A DNA stretch of 64,000 bases from Roseimicrobium sp. ORNL1 (GTDB lineage: Bacteria; Verrucomicrobiota; Verrucomicrobiia; Verrucomicrobiales; Verrucomicrobiaceae), in contig NZ_CP049143.1 in the NCBI RefSeq assembly GCF_011044495.1, positions 2,046,001-2,110,000 on the forward strand, read 5' to 3'. The position numbers were made by a program, and so were the translations under genes. This document shows positions 36,343 through 45,694 of this stretch, one piece after another. The notes beneath the pieces are model-generated. The model ran no database searches, was not told where the DNA came from, and saw only the letters and a list, made by a program, of their open reading frames with translations. How positions within the stretch are numbered: the stretch's first letter is position 1; each line of letters begins with the position of its first letter.

Positions 36343-38022
36343 TTACTTTTTCTTCTTGGTTTTCTCGGAGGCCTCCTGCATCTCCTTCGTCCACTCCAGC
36401 ACCTGGTGGTCGGCGATGAGTCTCTCGCGAAGCTTGGCGTAGTCCACCTTTTGCACAGACGTGCCGGTATCGATGGCCTGCACTGCGGCAGTCGCGGCGG
36501 ACTGGCCGAGAATCATGAACACCGGTTCCATGCGGATGGAACCGTACGCCACGTGCGTGGAGGAGAGGCACACGGAGACGAGCAGATTCGAGCACTCGGA
36601 TTCACGCGGTACGATGCTACGGTAGCTCACGGGGTAGGGATGCGGCACTTTGATCTCGATGCAACCCTCAGCCTTCACCTTGCCATCTACGAGGACACGC
36701 GAGGTGTGGTGGGAGTCCATGGTGTAGCTGGCGAGACCCACGCTGTCAGGCACCACTTCCCGGCTGTCGCAGTTCTTTTGCGTCATCACGTAGTCAGAAA
36801 CCATCCGGCGGCCTTCACGCACATAGAGCTCGTGTGGCCAGCCATTGGTCTCGGCGAATTCGCCCTTCGGCAGGCCGAAGCCATTGGTGAACTCGCGTAC
36901 CATTTCCGGCAGCTTCTCATCATGCGCGAGGAACCACATCATGCCCTGCTGGTAGGTCACGTGCTGCTGGAAGATTTTTTCGCGCGTCTCATAGTCCGCA
37001 TCCGGCCAGTCATTGCTGGCGCCGACGAAGTCCGTGGAGATGGGGCCGGCGTTGTTACAATCGCCGATATTGAGCTTCACGGGGCCGCTGCCGTAGGTGA
37101 ACTTCCACTCGGCATTCGGGTCTGTCGTGAGGTAACGCTCCAGCAGGGCGAAGTCGCCGCGGTTGTAGCCTTCCGGCTTGGGCCACGCGATGCCATCTGC
37201 GGCCTTCACCGCCCACATGCGGAAGTTGTAAGCCTGCACGAGTTTGTCGCCGGTACCGGGCGCGGGCAGCGGACCATCGGTGATGCCGGGCAGCAATCCG
37301 CTGCTGGAATCGCCGGGCTTAACATGCGGGTCCACGGGGAAGCGAAACTGGTGGGTCTTCGCGAGTTGGAAGCCATTCACCGTTTCGCCATAGGTGCTGT
37401 TGTCCTCGCGACCCACGAAGTACTTCACGCCGGCTCGTGCGAAGAGGTCACCCTCATAGGTGGCATCGATGAACATCTTGGCTTCGATGCGATTGCCGTT
37501 TTCAAAGACGAGCGCGGTGATGCGGTTGCCATCCTTCTCCACGGTCTTGAGGCGATGCTCGTAGTAGACAGGCACATTGGCCGTGCTGAGCATCTTCTGG
37601 AAGATGACCTCGGCCTGGGAAGGACGGAAGCCCAGCTCGCCGCTCACATCATTCATGGCCTCGCGCTTCGCGGTGCTGGCGCTTTTCAGGAACTCCGCAC
37701 CCATGCCGCCGATGGAGCGTGCATTCCCCACGTCTACCGCGGTGAGGCCACCGGAGGTCATGCCACCCACATGACGGCGGAAGACAGCAAGCGCCGCCTT
37801 CTTCCCAAGGCGATGCGCCTGCGTCGCGGCGGCCACGCCACCGGGAGTGCCACCGTACACGCACACATCCACCTGGATGGTCTGCGCGGGATTCGCCGCT
37901 GGCACGGGGTAGTAGTAGCGAAGACCGGGGTTCGGCGTGGCAGGGCCGTCAGCAGCAGACGCCAGGGAGGCGGTACAGACGCACGTGGCCGCTGTGGCGA
38001 GGGAGAGAAGCAGGCGATTCAT
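36343..38022 (-). CDS. Exported FAD-dependent oxidoreductase (FAD_oxidored family), paralogue 2
   Basis: A 559-residue relative of the protein at 32056-34092. The signal peptide MNRLLLSLATAATCVCTASLASA sets the start at 38022. VDVCVYGGTPGGVAAATQAH is the FAD-binding loop and VGGMTSGGLTAVDVG follows. ATYEGDLFARAGVKYFVGRE and IRMEPVFMILGQSAATAAVQA are the shared segments. It lacks the C-terminal extra regions of the other two copies, and the terminal residues are Lys-rich (EKTKKKK). It lies 32 bases before the aldolase gene in the direction of transcription, so the two may be coupled. Confidence 0.9.
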   Translation of the reverse strand: MNRLLLSLATAATCVCTASLASAADGPATPNPGLRYYYPVPAANPAQTIQVDVCVYGGTPGGVAAATQAHRLGKKAALAVFRRHVGGMTSGGLTAVDVGNARSIGGMGAEFLKSASTAKREAMNDVSGELGFRPSQAEVIFQKMLSTANVPVYYEHRLKTVEKDGNRITALVFENGNRIEAKMFIDATYEGDLFARAGVKYFVGREDNSTYGETVNGFQLAKTHQFRFPVDPHVKPGDSSSGLLPGITDGPLPAPGTGDKLVQAYNFRMWAVKAADGIAWPKPEGYNRGDFALLERYLTTDPNAEWKFTYGSGPVKLNIGDCNNAGPISTDFVGASNDWPDADYETREKIFQQHVTYQQGMMWFLAHDEKLPEMVREFTNGFGLPKGEFAETNGWPHELYVREGRRMVSDYVMTQKNCDSREVVPDSVGLASYTMDSHHTSRVLVDGKVKAEGCIEIKVPHPYPVSYRSIVPRESECSNLLVSVCLSSTHVAYGSIRMEPVFMILGQSAATAAVQAIDTGTSVQKVDYAKLRERLIADHQVLEWTKEMQEASEKTKKKK

Positions 38023-38078
38023 AAAGAATTCAGTCCGTGGGATGGTTTTTTGGACGGGAGAACTGGGGGAGGTCATTC

Positions 38079-39608
38079 TCATGACGGCTTGCCGGCGATC
38101 GCAGCGAGACTGAAGAGTTTTGCGTTCTTGAGTTCAATCAAGATGCGCACCGGGCGGTCTGTGGGGACGGTGGCTCCCGACTTCCATGAGGCTTCCCATT
38201 GCGTGGCGTCTTCGCGTAGTCCGCTACTCTCATCGAGACTGAGCCCCGGGATGGGTGAACCGTTTGCCTCCAGCGTCGCGATGCGTACAAGCCCATGCTT
38301 TCCTGTGGCGGCATTGATGATGAGGCGGGTAGAAGTGAGGTGGAGGGGAATGGTCTGCACGCTGCCTATTGCGTCTTTTGCATCCAGTGAAGCAAAGCCG
38401 TGCCTCCGCCAGACAGCGCGACCGATGGCATTGCGTTTCTCTGGAAGCGCTCCTCCATGGGAAGTCGTGAGTCCCGTGTAGTACATCCACGTTTCATCTC
38501 CCACGTGCACCGCCGTGCTCGATACGCTGAGGATGGTGCCAGCGTCAAAGCCACCCGGTGCGCCGCGCGCGATGACCGGAACACGCGGCTCCGTACGCTG
38601 CCAGTGGAGTCCATCTGCGCTCGTGATCAGCTGGACATCAATGTAGCCATCCGTGGGACTCTGACCTTTGGGGAAGGGGATGGACTTGCCTTCCGGTGAG
38701 AGGTTCTTGCGGTCGGGCGCAGTGACGCGGAAGATGGCGGGGAAGCCGAGATAGCCCGCAGCATGCGGGAGCACGGACATGTTGTTCACCTCGGTGCGCT
38801 GCTTGGGTTCGGTGATCCAGTCGTCATCAGCTTCGTCCGGGGCGAAGGTGAGTTCCGCCTTGCTCCAGGTCGCAAAATCCTTGCTGCGTGAAAGCCACAC
38901 CGTGCGACGCGACGTGCCGCGGATGGTGGCGTGCAAGCGATGGTAGGCGAGGTAGTCTCCGGTGGTGGGGTCTTGCGCGAGGCTGATGTTGTCTCCCTCG
39001 GGAAAGATGGGTTTCTTGTCCGGATAGCTGGTCCACTTCAGGCCGTCGGGTGAGACGGCCGCGTAGTAGTCACCTCCGAAGTAGCCGAGCATCTTCCAGC
39101 GCTTGGCCGGGTCCGTCTCGTGCTTGTCTAGCAGCACGCTGGGACTGTGCAGGTCAAATACGATGTTGTTCGCCTTGGAACCGGCGAAAGCGTGCAGATT
39201 CAGCACAGGCTTCTCCCACGTGATGCCGTCTCGCGAGGTGGCATACAGCACCACATCATAGCGGTTCCGCCGGAATCCAGGAACCGCGATGTCCTTGATA
39301 TTCGGGATGGCTTCCTGCCGGGTGAGGTACCACATGCGGAAGCCCCCGCTGGATTCATCCGGATAGACGGAACCGTGGATGTAGACCCGGTCGCCTTCCC
39401 AGAATTTATCCGCCTGCAGCACCGGCGTGGTGGACTGTTTTGCGGGATGAATGGTACGTGTGACGCCGCTCTTTGAGGAGATGCCGCTGTCGTCCGCGAA
39501 GAGCAGCGGCAACTCGCCCAAGTTGATACTCCTCTCCTCTGCTGAGGCGCCTGTGCTCGTGAAGAGATGCAGACACCAGGTGATGCTGAGGCAGAGGAGC
39601 AGGCGCAT
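38079..39608 (-). CDS. Exported beta-propeller glycosidase-like protein
   Basis: A 509-residue exported protein (signal peptide MRLLLCLSITWCLHLFTSTGASA, start at 39608). It has repeated blade motifs such as YATSRDGITWEKPVL, AAVSPDGLKWTSYPDKKP, WLSRSKDFATWSKAEL and ITSADGLHWQRTEP. These resemble GH32/GH43-type or BNR-like five- or six-bladed propellers. The C-terminal ~130 residues are a beta-sandwich-like domain (LTSTRLIINAATGKHGLVRI). No catalytic residues can be fixed by eye. It ends 9 bases before the next gene's last codon region (39617) and belongs to the minus-strand run. Confidence 0.8.
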   Translation of the reverse strand: MRLLLCLSITWCLHLFTSTGASAEERSINLGELPLLFADDSGISSKSGVTRTIHPAKQSTTPVLQADKFWEGDRVYIHGSVYPDESSGGFRMWYLTRQEAIPNIKDIAVPGFRRNRYDVVLYATSRDGITWEKPVLNLHAFAGSKANNIVFDLHSPSVLLDKHETDPAKRWKMLGYFGGDYYAAVSPDGLKWTSYPDKKPIFPEGDNISLAQDPTTGDYLAYHRLHATIRGTSRRTVWLSRSKDFATWSKAELTFAPDEADDDWITEPKQRTEVNNMSVLPHAAGYLGFPAIFRVTAPDRKNLSPEGKSIPFPKGQSPTDGYIDVQLITSADGLHWQRTEPRVPVIARGAPGGFDAGTILSVSSTAVHVGDETWMYYTGLTTSHGGALPEKRNAIGRAVWRRHGFASLDAKDAIGSVQTIPLHLTSTRLIINAATGKHGLVRIATLEANGSPIPGLSLDESSGLREDATQWEASWKSGATVPTDRPVRILIELKNAKLFSLAAIAGKPS

Positions 39609-39616
39609 GCGACGTG

Positions 39617-40627
39617 CTATGGGGTGGTGTCTTCCTGCAGCATGATCTCCGGGCCACTGGGCAGGGCGTCGTAGCGTGCGGTGCCGTTGCTCACGGGTAC
39701 GGTGACCTTTTGCGTGCCTTGCGTGACGCTGCACTTCTTCCATGAGGAAGGCACCGTGGTGACGAGGGTGAGTGTCTGGTCGTAGAGTTTCGGGTCCGCC
39801 TTGGTGGAGAGTTGGAGGCGGATGGATTTGTCATTGGATTCCAGGACCTTCACCTCGGCGCTGTCGTGTTCCGTGAGGTACTGGTGATAGGTGATGTGGT
39901 CGGTCACCCAGAGTGCGCCTTTTTCCGAGCGTTCCTTCAAGCCATCCAGTAACGGGAAGAAGACCGTCTGAGCGAGCGGCCAGAAGTCCTGGTACTTCAC
40001 TACGGGGCCCACACGCTCCACGCCATGGACCACGAGGTACTCCATGTCTTTTGCGGCGATGGCCTTGTCCGCCAGCGCGAGCATCTCCTCGGTCGTCTTC
40101 AGGTGGTAGACCGCGCCGTGCCCGGTGAAGGGAGGGCGGTCGATGAGTTGATGCTTCTTCAGCAGGGTGGCTTCCTCTTCATTCGTGATGTTCCAGGTTC
40201 CGGGTTTCGTTCCCGGTCTCGCGTAGGAGACGAGCTTGTCCTTGGTTTGCGGGACGATGGTGCGGATGTAGCTGGCGTTCTCGCCGATTTCATACTCGCC
40301 ATGTTGTGCGTCCTTGATGCCACCATGTGTCATGGTGTGCACCCCATACACCATGCCCTGCTTCCACAGTTCCTTTTCCCACTTGTCGGCGTGGACCTTG
40401 TACTCGCCCTTGGCGGGGCAGATGTAGAAGGTGGCGGTCAGGCCGCGCTTTACCAACTCCGGCGCCGCCACCTGCCAGTGGCTCGGCCAGCTGTCATCAA
40501 ACATCAGGAGGAAGACCGCGGTGCGATCGTCCTTCCATTTCGCGATGCGAGTGTCACCGGGCGACTGTCCGAAGGCAGCGGTGCAGGCGAGGAGAAGGGA
40601 GAGGGCGGAGGCAAGCAGGAGGCGCAT
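39617..40627 (-). CDS. Exported polysaccharide deacetylase (NodB homology domain)
   Basis: A 336-residue exported enzyme (signal MRLLLASALSLLLACTAAFG, start at 40627). VFLLMFDDSWPSH carries motif 1 with its Asp pair, and YGVHTMTHGG carries motif 2 (H-T-x-x-H), so the divalent-metal site looks intact. SYARPGTKPGTWN corresponds to motif 3 and VVHGVERVGP to a later histidine loop. About 90 C-terminal residues form a beta-rich tail (KSIRLQLSTKADPKLYDQTL). It probably deacetylates an extracellular glycan and, unlike the second deacetylase at 34652, keeps canonical motifs. Confidence 0.88.
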   Translation of the reverse strand: MRLLLASALSLLLACTAAFGQSPGDTRIAKWKDDRTAVFLLMFDDSWPSHWQVAAPELVKRGLTATFYICPAKGEYKVHADKWEKELWKQGMVYGVHTMTHGGIKDAQHGEYEIGENASYIRTIVPQTKDKLVSYARPGTKPGTWNITNEEEATLLKKHQLIDRPPFTGHGAVYHLKTTEEMLALADKAIAAKDMEYLVVHGVERVGPVVKYQDFWPLAQTVFFPLLDGLKERSEKGALWVTDHITYHQYLTEHDSAEVKVLESNDKSIRLQLSTKADPKLYDQTLTLVTTVPSSWKKCSVTQGTQKVTVPVSNGTARYDALPSGPEIMLQEDTTP

Positions 40628-40653
40628 GGTGTGCGAAAGACGATTGAGCCGGC

Positions 40654-41451
40654 TCAACTCTTAGGCTTCGCTGCGGGCGCTGCAGGTGCCACGGGCAGGG
40701 CACCGCTGGCTTTCATGCTGGCAAGGATGGTGGCCTTGTTCTTTGCCCAGTCGGCATTTGGCGTGGCCTCCCAGACCTTGAAGTTGCGTGCCGCGCTCTC
40801 CACACCGGCCACGAACATGACGCTGCACTTCGCGGAGGTGATGAGCGGATGCTGGCCGGTCATGGTCTTGCCATCCACGGTGACGGTCATTTCATCGCCC
40901 AGAATCTCGAAGAGCACGGTGTGCCATTTGCCCAGCGCCATCGGGGTCAGTGTCTGGCCCAGGGGCACAGTCTTGTCGGGACCACCGTGGTCGTTGTCGT
41001 CCTTCCGGATGTTGAAGCCCTTTTCATCGATGCCCACGCTGCAGACATAGTCTTTCGTATCCGTGGTGCGTACTAGTACGTAGCGTTTAGGCCGGCCATC
41101 CATGGGCACATCATGCATCTGCACTTCGCACTGAATGACGACATCCTTGAAGTCGAAGCCGTAGGACGCGGTGGCGGGATGCTGCACGGCGGGATTTTCC
41201 TTCCCGACGAACGTTCCATCTACCACGTCCCAGTGACCGCCACGCGCGGCGGAGTTGTAGCGCCATGCCTTGAAGCCGCTGGCGAATCCATTCGACTTGC
41301 CATCGAAGGGCGGCAGGGGCTTTTCAAAATCCTGCTGCACGAGGAGCTTGCCTCGTGTGGTCATGAGAGTGGGCAGCAGGTCCTCTGCGCTCGCAATCGT
41401 TGTGCCGAGTGCGAGACAGAGGAGGGGTAGGAGGAGACGTGGCAGTTGCAT
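40654..41451 (-). CDS. Exported DUF1080-like (concanavalin/LamG-type) protein
   Basis: A 265-residue protein with signal peptide MQLPRLLLPLLCLALGTTIASA. Its body has the pattern of DUF1080 (3-keto-disaccharide hydrolase-like, concanavalin-fold) proteins, which are abundant in Planctomycetes and Verrucomicrobia: LLVQQDFEKPLPPF at the start, WDVVDGTFVGKE, and LGKWHTVLFEILGDEMTVTVDG at about 170-190. The tail is Ala/Pro/Lys-rich. Some DUF1080 proteins act on keto-glycosides and others may only bind glycan. Its place between deacetylases and sialidases supports a glycan role. Confidence 0.8.
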   Translation of the reverse strand: MQLPRLLLPLLCLALGTTIASAEDLLPTLMTTRGKLLVQQDFEKPLPPFDGKSNGFASGFKAWRYNSAARGGHWDVVDGTFVGKENPAVQHPATASYGFDFKDVVIQCEVQMHDVPMDGRPKRYVLVRTTDTKDYVCSVGIDEKGFNIRKDDNDHGGPDKTVPLGQTLTPMALGKWHTVLFEILGDEMTVTVDGKTMTGQHPLITSAKCSVMFVAGVESAARNFKVWEATPNADWAKNKATILASMKASGALPVAPAAPAAKPKS

Positions 41452-41510
41452 GATGCCCCAAGTCTGAATGACGAAATCCGAATGTCGAATGACGAATGGA
41501 GGGCGTTGGC

Positions 41511-44500
41511 TTATCGGCGCTCCTTGGCTAACTTGTCCGTTTCCTGCAGGTTGAAGCGGGCGCTGACCACGGAGTTCTGCTCGGGCCCTTCGCGATACTT
41601 GATGTAGGTGGTCGCGACGAAGGTGCCGTCCGGCAGCAGTTCCAGCCCGGGGTAACCGCAGTCGCCGCCCTTGTAGCTGTGGAGGAGTTTCAGGCGGTAC
41701 TGCCCATCGCGGCCCGCGATGATGTCCTCATACTTGCCGACCCACGCCACGAAATGAGTCTTCGTGGGGCTCTTCAGCCCAGTGTCGCGGAAGCAGACCA
41801 CGAGTCTGCCGTCCTCTGCGTAGTGAGCCATATGGCGATCGCCATGCAGGCCGGCGGGAAGGGGCTTGGCTTGGGACCAGGTCTGGCCCTCGTTGTCGCT
41901 GGTCATATAGAGCGCTACTCGTTGTTCGTTCTCGCGGATGAGGCAGAGCAGTTGTTTGCCATTGGGAGAGCGGACGAGTTGGGGTTCGCAAGGTTTGAGA
42001 TCTCCCATGTCGAGGATGATCTTCCAGGGGCTCCACGTGAAGCCACCATCTTCAGAGATGCTCTGGGTCAGGATGTTGGATTTCTTGTCCTTGGTCTCGC
42101 CGGGGCGGCGGATGTTGGTGAGGCCAAGCAGCTTCTTTCCACCTTCGATGGGAACGATGGTGCAGAAGGGCATGACGCAGGTGAGCTTGTTCGAAGTCAT
42201 GGGGGACCAGGTCTTGCCTTCGTCCTCTGAAACGGATTGATGCATGGCGCCATCTGGTCCCTGACCGGCGAAGACAAACAGGCGTACCTTGCCCTGCGGA
42301 TCTGTGAGGCGGTAGATGGAGGGGCAGTTCTTCACGGTCTTCCAGCTCTCCGGCACCGGGAGGAGTTGGCTCCAGGTCTTGCCGCCATCATCGCTACGCT
42401 TGAGCGGTCCACAGGTGCCTCCGTGCTTGTAGGTCCACACACAGTACATGGTCTTTCCATCCGGCAGGAGCACGGTGGTGGGGTGACCTTGATACTCCTC
42501 CGGCGTGCCCTGGGCGATGACCACCTGACGCGCGGTGTCCTTTGAAAGATCCACAGCGGCCGCGGGCTTGGGCGCGAAGATGTCCTCCAGCGGCCAGGTG
42601 TCTGTGCGGAAGGGGGAGGCGGGGAGGCCTGCACCGTTGTAGAGATTGCAAACCGGGCTGCTTTCCCAGGCGTAGCGCACCGCGACCGGATTGGGTGTAT
42701 CAGGACTGGATACCGCGATCCTATCGCCTTCAATCACGGCGGTGGCGGGTTTCCACACCTTGTCCTTGCCCGCGATGAGGAAGCTCTTCAGCGGTCCATC
42801 CTTGGCCACGAGTCCGCCATTGGTGTGATCGAAGGAGATGACCACTTTGCTATTCAGGGTTTCCGAGCCCTTGTAGAGCGGACCGGAGGTGGCGGGTACG
42901 TCCTTCTTGTACACGGTGCCGAGCGCCCAGTAGGAGAGTCGCTGGCCCACGCCCTGCTTGTTGCGGGGGTGATTGTCATTCGCCTCGCCGATGTCCACCG
43001 TGATGGCCATGCCAGTATTCTTCACCTTCAGGCTTTCCAGCATCGCTTCGCGCACGAGAGGACGGTAGCCCACGTGCTGGAAGTTCGGGAGCTGCACCCA
43101 GGCGAAGGGCATGTCAGGATTGCCAAAACGTGCGCGCCAGTCGCTCACGAGCAACGGAAGCTGGGTCTTGTACAGCGTGGCCTTCTCAAGACCGGAGCAG
43201 TTGTGCTCGCCCTGGTACCAGATGGCGCCCCGAAGCGCGTAGGGCAGCAGCGGGGCGATCATGCCATTGTAGAGATTTGCCGGATGATTCTGGTCGCGTG
43301 CGGGCTGCTTGTTCAGCTTGGGGCGAGCGGGCGGCTTGACGGCGGTCAGCTTGGCGTCCTTCACTTTCACCTTCCACGCTTCATCGGCCATCAGCCACTT
43401 CGCGTGCACGGCATCGGCATCGTAGGCGAGTTCGTCGGTGGCCCACTGATTCAGCTTCGCCTTCAGGGCGGGTACCTTGGCCTGGGCGTCTTCACTGGTC
43501 CATGCGGCGATGTCGGTACCGCCCCATGAGGAATTGATCATACCCACGGGCTGCTTCAGGGCGAGGTGGAGATCGCGCCCGAAGAAGTAGGCAACGGCGG
43601 AGAAGGTTCCCACTGTTTCTGGTGAGGCGATCACCCATGAGCCCTCGCAATCGGCCTGCAACGCGCGCTGGGCATTCTGCTTCACGGTGAACATGCGAAG
43701 CTCCGGCAGGGCTGCCGCTTGCCGCTCCTCTTCAGGATACTGGCCGCGGGAGAACATGTACGCCATGTTTGACTGGCCCGAGGCGAGCCACACTTCACCC
43801 ACGAGCACATCTTTGATGGTGGAGGTCTTGGCTGCGGTCTTCACCACCATTTCGGAGGGCTTCGCGGAGGTCTTGAATTTGCCGAGGCGAATCAGCCACT
43901 TGCCGCTGACATCAGCCTTGATGGTTTTGGATACACTATTGAAGGTCACGGTGACATCTTCGTATGGCACGGCCCAGCCCCACACGGGAATGATGGTGTC
44001 TGACTGCAGCACCATGTGATCGGAGAAGATGGCAGGCAGGGAGAGTTCCTGTTTCCAGTCATCGGTGCGGAAAGGCGCGGCGGGGAGCCCCGCGCCATTG
44101 TAGAGGGATGCGATGGGGTTGTCCGTCCACGCATAACGAGCCGCGACGGGTTGCGCGATTTCCGGATGGGAGAGCACCACGGTGTCCTTTACCAGGGCTG
44201 CATCGGCGGTGTGCCACTTGCGGTCGGATCCCGCGATTTGGAAGCCCTCAAGCGAGCCGCTTTTGGCCTTCAATCCGCCATCCGTACCGGTGAATGTGAG
44301 GGTCACTTTGCCGTCTTTCACGTCACGACTGGCGAGGCGCGGCCCTGAGGATACGACATCCTTCACCTTGTAGACGTCACCGAGTGCCCAGGCGGCGAGA
44401 CGTTTGCCCACGGCTTGTTTGTTTCTGGGGTGCACATCGCGCACTTCACCCACATCGATGGTCACGGCCATGCCGGTGTGGGGCACCGTTTTGAGAGTCT

Positions 44501-45575
44501 TGTCCTGTGCTTCGCGAACATCGACCCACGATGGGGAACGTTGGATGTTCGGAAGCTGTACAAATCCGAAGGGCAGCTCCGGTTGATTCCAGCGGGTGCG
44601 CCAGTCTTTGATGAGCAGGGGAAGCTGCGTCTCGTAGAAGCGCGTGAGTTGCGGGCTCGCATTGCTCTCGCCCTGGTACCAGATGATGCCGCGGATGGCG
44701 TAGGGGACGAGCGGCGCAATCTTTCCATTGAAGAGATTCCCCAGCACGGTGGCGCGCTCATGAGAGGCGACAGGATCGCGGGGGGTGCGCGTGGGCAGCG
44801 GTTTGCCTTCTGCCTTGGCACGCTCGACACCTTCTTTGAAAAGGGTGACCTGCTGCTCGAACTTTGCCTTTTCCGCGGCCGCATCGAAGGCGGCGCGTGT
44901 GGCGTCATTTTGCGTGATAAAGTCCTTCAACGCCGGTTCCTTCTGTTGTTCTTCCGCGCTGATCCAGGCCTCGATGCGTGTGCCGCCTACGGAGGAGTTG
45001 ATAAGTCCTACCGGAGTGCCGAGCTTCTGATGCAGTTCCCGACCGAAGAAATAGGCCGTGGCAGAGAAACTGCCAACTGTATCGGGTGAGCACACATGCC
45101 ACGCACCTTTGCCTTCCTCCTGCGGTGACGCTGCGCCGGGAGATGACTCAATGTACATGCGTACCTGGGGCAGGTTCGCGTTCTTCTTTTCCTCCTCGAA
45201 GTTCAACGCGCTGCTGACTCGCATGCCCATGTTGGACTGGCCGGAGCAGAGCCAGGTTTCACCGACCAGAATGTCCTTCACGGTGATCATGTTCTTGCCT
45301 TTGGCGACGAGTGTTTGCGGCTCCTTGGTGGCCGCCAGTTTTTCGAGAGTGACCTTCCACTTGCCTGACTCATCAGCCTTCGCAGTAGCGGATTGGCCTG
45401 CGATGGTGATGGAGACCTCTTCCCCGGGGTCTGCTTTGCCCCACACTGGGACGGGCACTCCTGATTGCAGGACGGCGTGATCGGAGAACAGGGAGTTCAG
45501 CTTCACATTTGCCCGAGCGCCCGTGGTGGCGCACGCAGCGAGCAAGGTAGCGAGGAAGATGGAACGTCGTTTCAT
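41511..45575 (-). CDS. Fusion protein: two sialate O-acetylesterase modules plus a sialidase-like propeller
   Basis: A 1354-residue exported protein (signal MKRRSIFLATLLAACATTGARA). Module 1 (about 24-505) has the SGNH-hydrolase nucleophile Ser114 in SGQSNM, WYQGESN near 299-305, and DVHPRNK with His382. Module 2 (about 512-995) repeats this order: SGQSNM with Ser602, WYQGEHN near 787, and DNHPRNK with His869. Both catalytic sites look intact. Module 3 (about 1015-1354) is a sialidase-like propeller with Asp-box motifs (SDDGGKTW, SEDEGKTW, SEDGGFTW, SDNEGQTW). It lacks a recognisable RIP arginine motif. Removing 9-O-acetyl groups and sugar in one chain would suit an acetylated sialo- or related glycan. 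Such a double-esterase fusion is unusual. Confidence 0.9.
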   Translation of the reverse strand: MKRRSIFLATLLAACATTGARANVKLNSLFSDHAVLQSGVPVPVWGKADPGEEVSITIAGQSATAKADESGKWKVTLEKLAATKEPQTLVAKGKNMITVKDILVGETWLCSGQSNMGMRVSSALNFEEEKKNANLPQVRMYIESSPGAASPQEEGKGAWHVCSPDTVGSFSATAYFFGRELHQKLGTPVGLINSSVGGTRIEAWISAEEQQKEPALKDFITQNDATRAAFDAAAEKAKFEQQVTLFKEGVERAKAEGKPLPTRTPRDPVASHERATVLGNLFNGKIAPLVPYAIRGIIWYQGESNASPQLTRFYETQLPLLIKDWRTRWNQPELPFGFVQLPNIQRSPSWVDVREAQDKTLKTVPHTGMAVTIDVGEVRDVHPRNKQAVGKRLAAWALGDVYKVKDVVSSGPRLASRDVKDGKVTLTFTGTDGGLKAKSGSLEGFQIAGSDRKWHTADAALVKDTVVLSHPEIAQPVAARYAWTDNPIASLYNGAGLPAAPFRTDDWKQELSLPAIFSDHMVLQSDTIIPVWGWAVPYEDVTVTFNSVSKTIKADVSGKWLIRLGKFKTSAKPSEMVVKTAAKTSTIKDVLVGEVWLASGQSNMAYMFSRGQYPEEERQAAALPELRMFTVKQNAQRALQADCEGSWVIASPETVGTFSAVAYFFGRDLHLALKQPVGMINSSWGGTDIAAWTSEDAQAKVPALKAKLNQWATDELAYDADAVHAKWLMADEAWKVKVKDAKLTAVKPPARPKLNKQPARDQNHPANLYNGMIAPLLPYALRGAIWYQGEHNCSGLEKATLYKTQLPLLVSDWRARFGNPDMPFAWVQLPNFQHVGYRPLVREAMLESLKVKNTGMAITVDIGEANDNHPRNKQGVGQRLSYWALGTVYKKDVPATSGPLYKGSETLNSKVVISFDHTNGGLVAKDGPLKSFLIAGKDKVWKPATAVIEGDRIAVSSPDTPNPVAVRYAWESSPVCNLYNGAGLPASPFRTDTWPLEDIFAPKPAAAVDLSKDTARQVVIAQGTPEEYQGHPTTVLLPDGKTMYCVWTYKHGGTCGPLKRSDDGGKTWSQLLPVPESWKTVKNCPSIYRLTDPQGKVRLFVFAGQGPDGAMHQSVSEDEGKTWSPMTSNKLTCVMPFCTIVPIEGGKKLLGLTNIRRPGETKDKKSNILTQSISEDGGFTWSPWKIILDMGDLKPCEPQLVRSPNGKQLLCLIRENEQRVALYMTSDNEGQTWSQAKPLPAGLHGDRHMAHYAEDGRLVVCFRDTGLKSPTKTHFVAWVGKYEDIIAGRDGQYRLKLLHSYKGGDCGYPGLELLPDGTFVATTYIKYREGPEQNSVVSARFNLQETDKLAKERR

Positions 45576-45694
45576 GGAAAGAGGAGGTGTGGCGGCAGAA
45601 CGATATGGAGAAGCCGTGAGCAGTGCAGAAAGGCGTTGGCGAAAGACGATCTCGAATGGGTGGATCTCTCAGCGAATGATGGCTCGTGAATGCA

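Noticed and set aside
36232-38481. A 749-residue open frame on the plus strand opposite the second FAD oxidoreductase gene
   Set aside because: It is antisense to a clear gene with a signal peptide and family motifs. The residues are Arg/His/Gly-rich and have no domain pattern. Long antisense frames are expected at this G+C content.
41069-41080. Perfect 12-base palindrome CGTACTAGTACG
   Set aside because: It lies within the coding frame of the DUF1080-like protein and encodes part of a beta-strand. A 12-base palindrome is expected by chance in a 64-kb window.
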